Below, one piece after another: positions 43,501 to 52,986 of a DNA stretch of 64,000 nt; position 1 is the first letter of the stretch, and each line of letters starts with the position of its first letter. The DNA is from Galeopsis tetrahit (lineage: Eukaryota; Streptophyta; Magnoliopsida; Lamiales; Lamiaceae). Both the position numbers and the translations under genes were made by a program. The notes beneath the pieces are model-generated. The model had not been told where the DNA came from and did no database searches. It saw only the letters and a list, made by a program, of their open reading frames with translations. The stretch covers positions 8,694,677 through 8,758,676 of the forward strand of contig OY776124.1 in NCBI GenBank assembly GCA_963675135.1. Reading direction: 5' to 3'.

Positions 43501-44906
43501 TGGGCGCGACTAAAGGCACCCGAGGATCCTATGAGGACACCCACGCGATGAGGACACACACAAAATGGATGAGGACACCCATGTGGAAATCCCCAATATA
43601 CCCTTAACCTACGTAAGACCCTAATTCTATACCTTTCACTCAAAAAAATCAGTACACCCACCTCCTCCCTTTCCCTCCCACGGCGCCGTCATCCCCCTCC
43701 TCTCGTCGCCGGCTCCCCTTCCCCTGCTCTCGTCGCCGTCTTCCCTTCCCACTCCTCGGCGTTGGCGTCCTCCTCTCGTCGCCGTCACATATAAAAAAAA
43801 AAACCTGCAACCCTCGAAGGCGAAGCCGCCGCCCGTCGTGAAGAAGTGACACGGCCGCCTTAAAGAAGGAGGTCGATCGACGCCGTAAAGAAGAAGGAGA
43901 TCGTCGATGTCGTGAAGAAGCGACGCGGCCACCGTTCGCGATTGCACCCCCTCCGCATCGCGGCCGCACCCTGTCCCCTTCGTGGCCGTTCGCGGCCACA
44001 CCCCGTCCCCTTCGCTGGTGTTCGCGGCGGCCGCACCCTCTCCTGCTTCAAGCGGCCGCCGCCCCCCAAGAAGGGAAGTACGTTTTCTAGTGAAACCCTG
44101 CTCCCACGACGGCACGGACATGTCCAACCTGGTTTTATGCACACAGAGTTGAAAGTTGAGTGCAATTATTTGCAGTTTGAGTTGGGGAGTAGTGTCCCAC
44201 ACTGCAAAAATTGGACACCCCCTCCTATGCCGTCGCCGCCGTCAAGCAAAGGTAAGTACGTTTTTTTAAATTTTGTTGCAGATCTAAACAAAAAATTAGA
44301 GTTTTGATTTTTTTGGTTTTTGAATTTGTCCGGAATTTTTTTTCGAATCCAGTTATTTATTCGTTTTTTTTTTCCGAACATTGTGTCCAATTTTTTTTTT
44401 TCGGACAAATGAAAATTGTTTTGGAATTTTTTTCGAACCCAATGACTTTATTTTGGAAAAACTTTCGAACATATTCACTTTGTTTGGTTAAAATTTTCGA
44501 ACAACTCTTTTTTTTTTGTCCGAAAAAAAATAGCTAATAACTCTTTTTTTTCGGACAATGTTGATTTGTCCGAAAAAAAATCGCGAACATCTCTTATTTT
44601 TTAATTTTGTGTTTGTTAAAGAATTTTTTTTTTTAAGATTATGGTGATGGTGGGATGATTCTAGTAAAATGAGACGGGTGGGTGTACGGTGGTGGGGGAG
44701 ATTTTTGGGTCAATGTTGGTGGTGGGGAAGATTTTTGGGTGGTGTTAAAGAGTTTGTCGATTAATACAGTGGTGGGTGTACTCATCTTTCGGTTTTTTTT
44801 TTAAATTTACACGAGGGGTATATGAGACATTTTACAAACTCTTTTGAATGAAAAAAAAGTTTGGTGGGTCTCATAGGATCCTTGGGTGCCTTTAGCCACG
44901 CCCATA
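43501..44906. mobile_element. Second TIR element, GC-rich interior
   Basis: The left end GGGCGCGACTAAAGGCACCC and the right end, read inversely as GGGCGTGGCTAAAGGCACCC, form TIRs of about 34 bases that continue through GGATCCTATGAG. Flanks share TAATCTTT (8 bases, possibly 9 with one mismatch), so it may be Mutator-like or hAT-like. The interior 43640-44240 is much more GC-rich than its surroundings, with long low-complexity open frames on both strands (largest 43636-44202, - strand) and no recognisable domain. This composition is compatible with captured host exon sequence (Pack-type), but I cannot name a source gene. Confidence 0.75.
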
Positions 44907-45176
44907 ATCTTTATAGTTTATATATTTGTATGTTCTCTAAAAATGCTCTCGCCGTCATCAGTTTTTCCTTTGAATTTTACATGAATATTAAGAAATAAAG
45001 TACACAAAATGTGTAATGATAGAGTAGGAATGATAATGAGACGGATTCAAACTCAAACCCACATTAAATTCGTCTTATATAGATCAAGTTTGGACCCATG
45101 TAAACGGATATGCATGGAACGAATATTTTTTATCAAATCCTCTCTGTCAACACGTACCCGAACTCACTATATATAG
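44907..45176. other. Short intergenic spacer
   Basis: AT-rich, non-coding; nothing recognised. Confidence 0.4.
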
Positions 45177-45452
45177 TACTCCCTCCGTCTCAGGATTTTA
45201 TGCACACTTTGAACGGCACGGATATTAAGAAAATGGAATAAAGTGATGTGTAAGGTAAAATAAAGGAGGGCTATTATTGGTAATTCATTGATTAAAGTGT
45301 AGGAGATTTGACTAAAGTGAAGGGAAAGTAAAATAAAGGAGGGGTATTATTGGTAAAAATTATGTGAATTGTTTCCTTTTTTTGGAGTGTGCAAAAAATG
45401 TTGGGACGCCTGTTAAGGAAAGTGTGCATAAAATCCTGGGACGGATGGAGTA
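45177..45452. mobile_element. Stowaway-like MITE
   Basis: The element is 45179-45450 (272 bases), with CTCCCTCCGTCTCAGGATTT at the left and its near-exact inverse (AAATCCTGGGACGGATGGAG) at the right, TIRs of about 30 bases. TA target duplications lie at 45177-45178 and 45451-45452. An internal segment (AAAATAAAGGAGGGGTATTA type) is repeated. Confidence 0.9.
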
Positions 45453-45486
45453 TATCCTAAAATAACGAGTCAATATACTATGTACA

Positions 45487-45632
45487 ATATCCGAACGAGT
45501 CGGACAAAGTGGGATAGCTCAAGTGGTTAGAGCACCACTACCTAGGTTTTAGATCCTGAGTTCGAGTCACGGGAAGGGGAAAAAAGGGATGGGTATTTAA
45601 TGTAATTCAAAAAAAAATATCCAAACGAGTCG
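45487..45632 (+). mobile_element. tRNA-derived SINE with 16-bp target duplication
   Basis: The element is 45503-45616. GGGATAGCTCAAGTGGTTAG supplies an A-box (TAGCTCAAGTGG) and GAGTTCGAGTC a B-box, spaced as in a tRNA gene, followed by a short body and an A-rich tail. Flanking copies ATATCCGAACGAGTCG (45487-45502) and ATATCCAAACGAGTCG (45617-45632) differ at one base. The short size, tail and long target duplication are those of a SINE moved by LINE machinery. It is not a functional tRNA gene. Confidence 0.85.
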
Positions 45633-45953
45633 TGTATTATATTAAAAAATAATTAATATTTTATAATATTAGAAAATACAGTAAAATGAAACATCACATA
45701 AACACTAGAAGTGGAATCGAAAGTCAATCGAATAATAATGAGTACTACAAAGTACAAAGTGACGGTGTGGTCGGTCTCAAGGTTGGCAAAAATTATAAAC
45801 TTAATTGACTCTTAAATTTGGCAAAATTTGTGTGGAAGATCCATGACGGATTACTTTTTAACTCATATTTCAAAATTTTAGATAGGATAATTCGTACATG
45901 AGGTTTAAGGGAGACTTGTCTCACAAATCTGATTCTGTGAGACGGTCTCACTC
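45633..45953. other. Spacer before the Athila-like element
   Basis: Non-coding. Ends with a short inverted motif GAGACTTGTCTC and GTGAGACGGTCTCAC (45909-45952), often seen in degenerate plant repeats. The same locus resumes at 54881. Confidence 0.4.
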
Positions 45954-45958
45954 AAGAT

Positions 45959-47878
45959 TGACTTGATCGTATTTTTGCACATTTTTTACAACTATACGAT
46001 CCCCACAAGCGTATGGGTTCGTTAGTAGTACGATAAGTATACCAAGTAAAATTTCGTTCCAAGGACTTAATTGAGTGCTAGTGAATCCCTAAAGTTACAA
46101 GTAGAACTGCTATTGTAGTAACTAAATGATGTTGTTTGGATTTTCGGGAATAAGCACAAAAATAGTAAACTATATTAACTAAAGTAATAAGAACTAGTGA
46201 CAAGAAATGACAATCTATCTAACTTTCTTTTGGAAAGTGCAAGGGAAGGGTATTGCCTCGGGTGTTTCCGTTTTGTGAGCAATTAAGTGAACTAGTGGAT
46301 CAATTACATGATTTTACTACAACTTTGGTTAAGTTAAAGGCTATCACGTAGGTGTGCAAACCCCCTCGAAAGGCATAGATAAACATCGTGCATTGATTAG
46401 CAATTATAGGATCTAACCAAATACCATAAGCTCCTAAGATAGTGTTGCATAAGCACTTTCAACACGGTTACTAATGCTTATGAAACGCCCTCTCACCAAA
46501 CTCCTAGACGACCTCTATTCGTTTAGTGTCTAAGGTTGTCGGTCTAGTCATTAACACCCCTCTCGGGTGAGCTAATTACTAATTAACTTCTATTCAATTG
46601 ATCAAAGCTCACACTCACACTCCCAATCATGCTACCCAACTCTCGTTGCAATAAACATAATCGAACATGCTTGCTAATAGGGTTGATCAACCAAATGAAT
46701 CAATCAAAGTACAACTCTAGAAACATAAACACCAAAATTATAAGCTAATCATGTAATTAATCCACAATTACACTAAATTCTCATCAAAACATCCACACCC
46801 AAGGCAATTGAGGATTAGCCCATGGTTCTAGAAGAGAATCCCATGGCTACAACAACAAATAACATCAAACTCATAATAAAATAACAAGAGATTGAAGAAA
46901 TGAAGAAAATACTAAATTGAATTGCAAAATAGAGTAATATCACCTTGATCATACGAATTTAGCTACAAAACGAGGTAATAGACGATGTCCGATGATAATC
47001 GTAGCTTGATTTGAACTAAAAACCACTATTCTATCTAATCTATTGAAGAAATTAAACTAAAAATGAAGAACACCTACAACTATGTGAATGTGTGTGTGGG
47101 AAAAATGCTTGTAAAAGGAGTTCTTCCTTTGGATTTTAAGAAAGGGAGTTTATATAGTGTTTGGGAAGGGTTTGAATGGCATAATTGCAAGTTGATCCAT
47201 CAAAAATGGAGAAAATACAAGTTTGGCACCGAAAATGGGGTGACTCGGCCGAGTTGGGGTCACTCGGCCGAGTGGGACACTTAAGAAGCGTGTAGCAACT
47301 CTTTCCAGCCGAGACTCGGCCGAGTGAGGGTCACTCGGCCGAGTGGTCTTCAATTACAGGAGCTACGGCATTCAACCTTACTCGGCCGAGTGGGCTCACT
47401 CGGCCGAGTGCGCAGTAAAATGCAAAATTACAGATTCGGCCGAGTAACCTTACTCGGTCGAGTGATGTCCGATTCAGGAGCTACGCATTCAACCTTACTC
47501 GGCCGAGTGGGCTCACTCGGCCGAGTGCGCAGTAAAATGCAAAATTGCAGATTCGGCCGAGTAACCTCACTCGGTCGAGTGCCTCTTCACCTTCTCGTTC
47601 CATGCATAACTTTCGCCTCGGATGTCGGATTGACTCGATTCCTTTGGCTAATCCACTCCGTTTTTCGAGACGAATCCAACTGTGCACTCCTCTTTCCGGT
47701 CTGATCACTTGTGGTATGTGTTTTGCTCCGATTTCCATCGTATTTCCTACACAATCGACAAAACACAACCTTTCTCTCATTTCGGCTTAAACAATCATAT
47801 TCACTGTATAATTCAATGAAATCAACATCAAATGAGCTTCAAATATGCATCTAAATCGTGTAAATTCCACCCGAATCA
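45959..47878 (-). repeat. 3' LTR of the Athila-like element
   Basis: 1920 bases, TGACTTGATCG ... CACCCGAATCA. It carries eight perfect copies of CTCGGCCGAG between 47243 and 47523. It is longer than the other LTR, chiefly because the right LTR lost about 31 bases between two GCCGAG motifs near 47300-47340. Confidence 0.93.
47239..47583. repeat. Palindromic ACTCGGCCGAGT array in the 3' LTR
   Basis: The 12-bp palindrome ACTCGGCCGAGT and variants (ATTCGGCCGAGT, ACTCGGTCGAGT) recur about a dozen times in 345 bases, partly within a duplicated unit of about 117 bases (47362-47478 and 47479-47595). The counterpart in the 5' LTR is 54268-54577. Confidence 0.9.
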
Positions 47879-49666
47879 ACTCCCCCAAACTTAAAGTGTT
47901 GCTCGTCCTCGAGCAACGAAAGAATTACAACATGAGGGTGAAATTTACAACTAGATGATCAATGAAAGATCCCACGTATCAAATGACATGAAATGAATTA
48001 TTCTTCCTCAAGATACATTCTTAAAATGATCACAAGTTCAATATTGAAGATCCAACTCATTACTCACACATGCTCTACACACAACAACAAGTGATGGTGA
48101 TGACAATATCAAGATGTTCAAGTTTATCTCACAAGAAATAGTATTTCACTCAAACACTCAAACAAATTAAGGACAATAAGCACTCATCAATCAAATCATG
48201 CATTGCAATTGCCATAAGCTTGCCCAAGCTCTACCATCTTTCCACCACAAACATGTTCAACAATGAGATCAATAGGGCTTAACCAAGGACGTAACATTGG
48301 CTCTTTGGAAACGGTGGGAAGAATTTGGGAAATGTGACTCGACTAGTGGAGGACAACGAACCATTTTTTTTTTTTTCATTTTTCCCATTTCATTCAAAAC
48401 AAACCATCCATCATCCTCACTTTTCTTTTCATTCTCAAGAATTTTCTTCCTTTGTTTCTTTCAAGAGTCTACTTTTTGCTCTCAAGCACATGTTTTTGGG
48501 AGATCCCCTCTTCTCTCTTTTTATTTTATTTTTCACTCTCTTTTCTAGGGGCTCCCATTTTTTTATCCCTTTCTTTTGTTTCTCATCTTTTCTTTCTCTT
48601 TTTTCTTTGCTCAAACACCCCACACACATTTCAATCAAAATTCATGTTTTTCCACTTTTCACTTGTCCTCCACTAGTAAAGGGTAAAGGCTTAATAAGTT
48701 CAAGAGGTTAAACATTGTAGGTTGCCAAAAGATCAAGTTTTAAGGCTCAAATTGGCTAACTACGGAAACTTCTTTTTGGTATGGGAATATTTGGCTAAGT
48801 GACTATTAATAACAAAAGATGGCCTAAATCATATCCCATTATTTCACACACTTGTGGTTTCAAGCAAGAACTTGGGCAAGTTCTAGAAAAACAAGCAATG
48901 AATTGATTCACTCACAAATGAAATAAACCGGATTAATGCTCGGTTCAAAGCTCAACTCTCACCGGTTCATTAAAGACTCAAACATTCATCAATCACCACC
49001 ACACATAACTCATTGTGCATGCAAAACATCCATAGGCAACAAGATGACAACAACACAAACAAAATGATTCATTACAATCATGTACACATTCAAGGAATCA
49101 AATTCACAACAAATCACTATAAAATGTGTCTCAATGATCATTAAAGCTCAAATTACACACATACACAAGAGTACACATTGGTGTCAATAGAAAATGTAAA
49201 AACGAACATACCCCCCCAAACTTTTTCATTGCAAAGCAATTAAAAGTTTGGAAAAATAGTGTTGCATTGATATTGACACCAAGTGCTAACCATACAATTC
49301 TACACACATGAGCCACTATCCCATCAATTAACCTAAGAGTAGCTAAGCAATCAATATTATGAACAAGAATATAAATTCCACTACCCCCCCAAACTTAGTA
49401 ATTGCTATGCAATTCCTAAGTTTGGAGTGGCGTACCTCTCACGATTGCTATAGCTACACCTTCTTCGAAGCTCAAAGTTCCACTTTCGATCTCCAATCGT
49501 CCATTCGATCCAAGCTTCTCCAACTAACATCAAAACTCACAAACACATCAAACTAAACTAACAAAGCAAATAAAATGAGCAAGAAATGAAATAAAGCAAG
49601 TAAAAATGGGTTGCCTCCCATTTAGCGCTAGGTTTAACGTCCTATGCCGGACGGAACTTAACAAGT
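47879..49666 (-). other. Non-coding 3' internal region of the Athila-like element, with polypurine tract
   Basis: The polypurine tract is at 47879-47893 (AAGTTTGGGGGAGT on the - strand), next to the LTR. The rest has no coding domain. A strongly pyrimidine-rich block lies at 48360-48660. Short CCCCCCAAACTT motifs, each followed by a hairpin, occur at 49211 and 49384. This is where RT and integrase would be found in a full Athila element. Confidence 0.75.
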
Positions 49667-50908
49667 TCATACTTCTCTTTCTTTGAATGGAGGATGATAG
49701 TACTTGACATTGTGCTCATCGGTGATGAACACTTCATCCTCCTCACTTTCCAACGCAATGCCTCCTCCATAGACCAATTTCTTCATGACCAACATTTTCC
49801 TTTCCTTGATCTTCATCTTTCCAAGGACTTCCATCACTCCCAAGGTGCCCCATACCACCTTATCTCCAATTTCAAAACCCTTTTCGATCTTCCTCTCCTT
49901 TAAACTCTTCATTTTCCTTTCTTCATCTTCACTATCCTCAAGGAACTTATCAAAACTCTTCTCCATATAAAACTCCCCCAAACTTGAGTTTTGCTCAAGT
50001 TTGGGAGTTTGCTTCAATTTGTTATCATCTCCCGGATCTTTCAATGGGACTTTTGGTAATGGCTCTTTCACATAAATGTCACATTCTTGGATGGAGGGGG
50101 ATTCCTTCTTTCTTGGAGAACTCTCAATTGAGCCATACTTGGAGAAAATCACTTTCTTTCCATTCACATCCAATGTTACCTCCCCTTTTCTCAAATCGAT
50201 GTTTGCTCCCCCCGTGGCAAGAAATGGCCTCCCAAGAATCAATGGAATATTTGCATCTTCTTTCATATCTAACACCACGAAGTCGGCCGGAATGATGAAC
50301 TTGTCAATCTTCACCAATACATCTTCAATGATCCCTTTAGGATGGGTGATGGAACGATCCGCTAATTGGAGAGTAATTGATGTGTGCACTACTTCTCCAA
50401 GTCCCAAACGCTTGAAAATTGAAAGTGGCATCAAATTGATGCTAGCTCCCAAATCACAAAGAGCTTTCATCATGGGACCATCACTAATCTCACATGGGAG
50501 AGTGAAACTACCCGGGTCCTTGAGCTTTTCGGGAGGAGTTCGTTGAAGGATAGCACTACACTCTTCGGTCAACTTGATCTTCTCATCATCCACTAGTTTC
50601 TTTTTGTTTGCTATTGCATCCTTTAGAAACTTCATGTAATGAGGTATTTGCTCTAAAGCATCCGAAAGTGGAAGATCAATGTGGATTTTCTTGAAGATAT
50701 CCAAAAACTTCCCAAACTTCTCATCCATTTTCTTCATGTATCTTCTTGGGTATGGAAGTGGCTCATATGTAATGGGCACCCCCCATCTATCACAAGGTAC
50801 CTCAAGCTTCTTCTTTTTCAAATCTTTGGCAATTCTCCACTTTGGAATTCTTGGAGCAACCTTTCCACTTCCAACTTTGTCTATCCTCTTCTTTTCCGCT
50901 TCCTCCAT
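49667..50908 (-). CDS. Protease region of the Athila-like gag-pro polyprotein
   Basis: About 413 codons. A basic N-terminal stretch is followed by the retropepsin domain: LCDLGASINLMPLSIFKRLG holds the active site (DLGA, a form found in Athila relatives in place of DTGA) and IPLILGRPFLATG is the conserved downstream motif. A charged Lys/Glu/Asp-rich tail follows. It is in the same frame as the gag segments upstream and is separated from them by TAA at 50909-50911, so it belongs to one gag-pro ORF. The stop at 49667 leads into non-coding DNA without any RT. Confidence 0.88.
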   Translation of the reverse strand: MEEAEKKRIDKVGSGKVAPRIPKWRIAKDLKKKKLEVPCDRWGVPITYEPLPYPRRYMKKMDEKFGKFLDIFKKIHIDLPLSDALEQIPHYMKFLKDAIANKKKLVDDEKIKLTEECSAILQRTPPEKLKDPGSFTLPCEISDGPMMKALCDLGASINLMPLSIFKRLGLGEVVHTSITLQLADRSITHPKGIIEDVLVKIDKFIIPADFVVLDMKEDANIPLILGRPFLATGGANIDLRKGEVTLDVNGKKVIFSKYGSIESSPRKKESPSIQECDIYVKEPLPKVPLKDPGDDNKLKQTPKLEQNSSLGEFYMEKSFDKFLEDSEDEERKMKSLKERKIEKGFEIGDKVVWGTLGVMEVLGKMKIKERKMLVMKKLVYGGGIALESEEDEVFITDEHNVKYYHPPFKEREV

Positions 50909-51085
50909 TTATTTTGCCTTTAACACTTCACCCTCTTCCAATTCAATTGAATAAACTCCATATTGTTCACCACTTGAAATTGTAATAGCATTACAATGCT
51001 CACGTGGGTTTACCTCGGTGTTTGAGGGCAATTTACCCTTTGTATGTTGAGATCCAATGGAAGTTGCCAATTGCCCCATTTGAAA

Positions 51086-51598
51086 TTACATCGATTTTTG
51101 ATTACTCATGAGTTGGGCAAGCATTGAGTCGGTAGATTTTTGGTTACTCATGAGTTGGGCAAGCATTGAGTCGGTAGATTTTTTGTTACTCATGAGTTGG
51201 GCAAGGATGGAGTCGGATGCTTCAGATTTCTTCTCACTTGTCTCCATTCTCTTCATGAGGAGTGCAAGAAGCTCATCCGTGGACGACTTCCCTTCTCCAC
51301 TTGGAAGTTTTGCACCGGGGTCAAATCCGGAAGGATATTGAATAGCACCTTTGGGATTGGAATATGACAAATTCTCATTCCTCCGAAAATTCGAGTTTTG
51401 AGAAGCTTGGTATTGAGGGGATGGTCTCCCTTGTCCTTGAGATGATGAAGATTGCCCTTGGAATCGATTTTGAGGAGGAGCTTGATATCCTTGACCACGA
51501 TTTTGATATGGTGGTTGACCTTGATATTGTCGATTCCCTTGAAAATTTTGTGGGTATCCTTGTTGACCCATGTATTGAACATCCTCCATAGGTCCCAT
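51086..51598 (-). CDS. Gln-rich C-terminal part of gag of the Athila-like element
   Basis: A Gln/Tyr/Gly/Pro-rich, probably disordered stretch ending in three copies of the repeat LAQLMSNQKSTDSM (a 42-base DNA repeat at about 51096-51220). It continues the frame of gag after a TAA at 51611-51613 and ends at TAA 51086-51088. No CCHC zinc knuckle is visible. The same frame stays open after 51086 apart from the stop at 50909. Confidence 0.75.
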   Translation of the reverse strand: MGPMEDVQYMGQQGYPQNFQGNRQYQGQPPYQNRGQGYQAPPQNRFQGQSSSSQGQGRPSPQYQASQNSNFRRNENLSYSNPKGAIQYPSGFDPGAKLPSGEGKSSTDELLALLMKRMETSEKKSEASDSILAQLMSNKKSTDSMLAQLMSNQKSTDSMLAQLMSNQKSM

Positions 51599-51610
51599 TT
51601 GAAGATTCTC

Positions 51611-52846
51611 TTACCCAAAGGATAAATGATTATCTCTTGTTTGAGATAAAACATTCACCTTTTCAATGAGTGTAGTCATCATTGCTTTTATGCTATCATT
51701 AGCATCCACTTGGGCTACCCGATTTTGTGCTCCACGGTCTACTCTCATTTTGAAAGTATTGCTTGATATCCCTTCTATGATGTCATTTATCTCCTCCACC
51801 GATTTCATCCAAATTGAACCCCCCGCACAAGCATCAATGTGATGTTGATCTTCCAATCGTAACCCACCAACGAACCAACATGTTGTTTGTTCTATTGGGA
51901 AACCATGATGGGGGCATGTGATGAGAAGATTCGTAAACCTTTCCCATGCCTCTTTGATTCCCTCCGTTGGACCTTGTTGGAATGTAGAGATCTTTTGTTT
52001 GGCTTCCATAGTCTTTGAAGGAGGGTAGTACTTCAATAGAAATCTTTTCTTCAACTCCTCCCACGTCCTCACTTCTCCGGCGGGAATGCTTGATTGTAGC
52101 CAAGCTTTTGCTTTCCCCGTCAATGTGAATGGGAATAGCCTCATCTTTTTAGCATCTTCCGACACTCCGTTTTGCTTAAGAGTGTCGGCCATCTCCAAGA
52201 ATTGAGCAAGGTGTTCATTCGGGTCTTCCTCAAATCCTTCCTCCGTCCTTCCTTCAAATTGCCTCTCCCTCAACATCCTTAATAAAGAGGCACTAATCTC
52301 AAAATTGTTTGCCTCCACCCTTGGTCTTGCCAACCCATCGTAATGCTCCCTAGGTTGAGGCTCAAAATATTCCCTCATTGGCCTTCCATGGTAAACACGT
52401 TGAGGCTCTTCCATATGTGGAAGAGGAGGGATGTATTCCTCTTGAATGTGTTGAGGTGGAGGATATTGGTAAGGTGGAGGGTAAGGGTGTTGAGGTGGTG
52501 GATATTGATGAGGTTGAGGTGGTGGATAGTAGGCTTGTTGTGGAGGTGGATAGGGGTAAGGATAGTATCCTTGATATGGAAGGTGATTTTGAGGTGGATT
52601 CGGATTATGGAGAATTGGTGGAGGATTTTGAGGTGGATTACCTCCTTGTTGATTCCCAACTTGGGGATTCTCTCTTTGAGGCTCATCATCTCCATTTGGT
52701 GGAAGATTCATCTCTTCAATGTTCTCCATCTCAAATGGTTCTTCTATGACTCTTTGTCGATTCCTACTTCGATTCCTTCTTCTTGCGTGTGCCTCGATCT
52801 CAAGATCCAATGGTTCCAAATTTCCTCCACCAGATCTTGTGATCAT
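51611..52846 (-). CDS. Gag (capsid) of the Athila-like element
   Basis: The likely start is MITRSGGG at 52846, matching the usual Athila gag start; the longer open frame to 52903 lacks similarity. An Arg-rich segment, then a Pro/Tyr/Gln-rich segment of PPPQ-type repeats, then the retrotransposon gag domain (FEISASLLRMLRERQFEG ... KMRLFPFTLTGKAKAWLQ ... WEELKKRFLLKYYPP ... CWFVGGLR). It ends at a premature TAA 51611-51613 while the frame continues into the Gln-rich part. Confidence 0.88.
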   Translation of the reverse strand: MITRSGGGNLEPLDLEIEAHARRRNRSRNRQRVIEEPFEMENIEEMNLPPNGDDEPQRENPQVGNQQGGNPPQNPPPILHNPNPPQNHLPYQGYYPYPYPPPQQAYYPPPQPHQYPPPQHPYPPPYQYPPPQHIQEEYIPPLPHMEEPQRVYHGRPMREYFEPQPREHYDGLARPRVEANNFEISASLLRMLRERQFEGRTEEGFEEDPNEHLAQFLEMADTLKQNGVSEDAKKMRLFPFTLTGKAKAWLQSSIPAGEVRTWEELKKRFLLKYYPPSKTMEAKQKISTFQQGPTEGIKEAWERFTNLLITCPHHGFPIEQTTCWFVGGLRLEDQHHIDACAGGSIWMKSVEEINDIIEGISSNTFKMRVDRGAQNRVAQVDANDSIKAMMTTLIEKVNVLSQTRDNHLSFG

Positions 52847-52968
52847 ACACCTACAAAAGACAAGTATCAAAGCCCACAAAGACGAACTAAAACAAAATAA
52901 CAAAAAGAAATGTTACTATCAATAACACTCAACAAACTTTAAGTTTCACAAATAACACTCGCTTAAAT

Positions 52969-52985
52969 CCCCGGCAGCGGCGCCA
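52969..52985 (-). other. Primer-binding site of the Athila-like element
   Basis: On the - strand, directly after the LTR end ATCAAGTCA, the sequence TGGCGCCGCTGCCGGGGA appears. It is nearly identical to the primer-binding site known from Athila elements (tRNA-Asp type). Confidence 0.85.
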
Positions 52986-52986
52986 T

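Noticed and set aside
42831..43661. 276-codon - strand frame spanning the end of one TIR element and the start of the next
   Set aside because: It crosses element boundaries and is Pro/Ser-rich low complexity; a chance open frame in GC-rich DNA.
43636..44202. 188-codon - strand frame in the GC-rich TIR element
   Set aside because: Low-complexity Gly/Arg/Ala composition, overlapping open frames in several phases and no recognisable domain; kept only as a hint of gene capture.
45503..45580. A functional tRNA gene
   Set aside because: A and B boxes are present, but the sequence cannot form a full cloverleaf with an acceptor stem, and it is followed by an A-rich tail and flanked by a 16-bp target duplication: a SINE.
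47063..47284. Short frame MKNTYNYVNV..., also at 54088-54321
   Set aside because: Both lie in the LTRs of the Athila-like element and differ at their ends because of small indels; no sign of coding.
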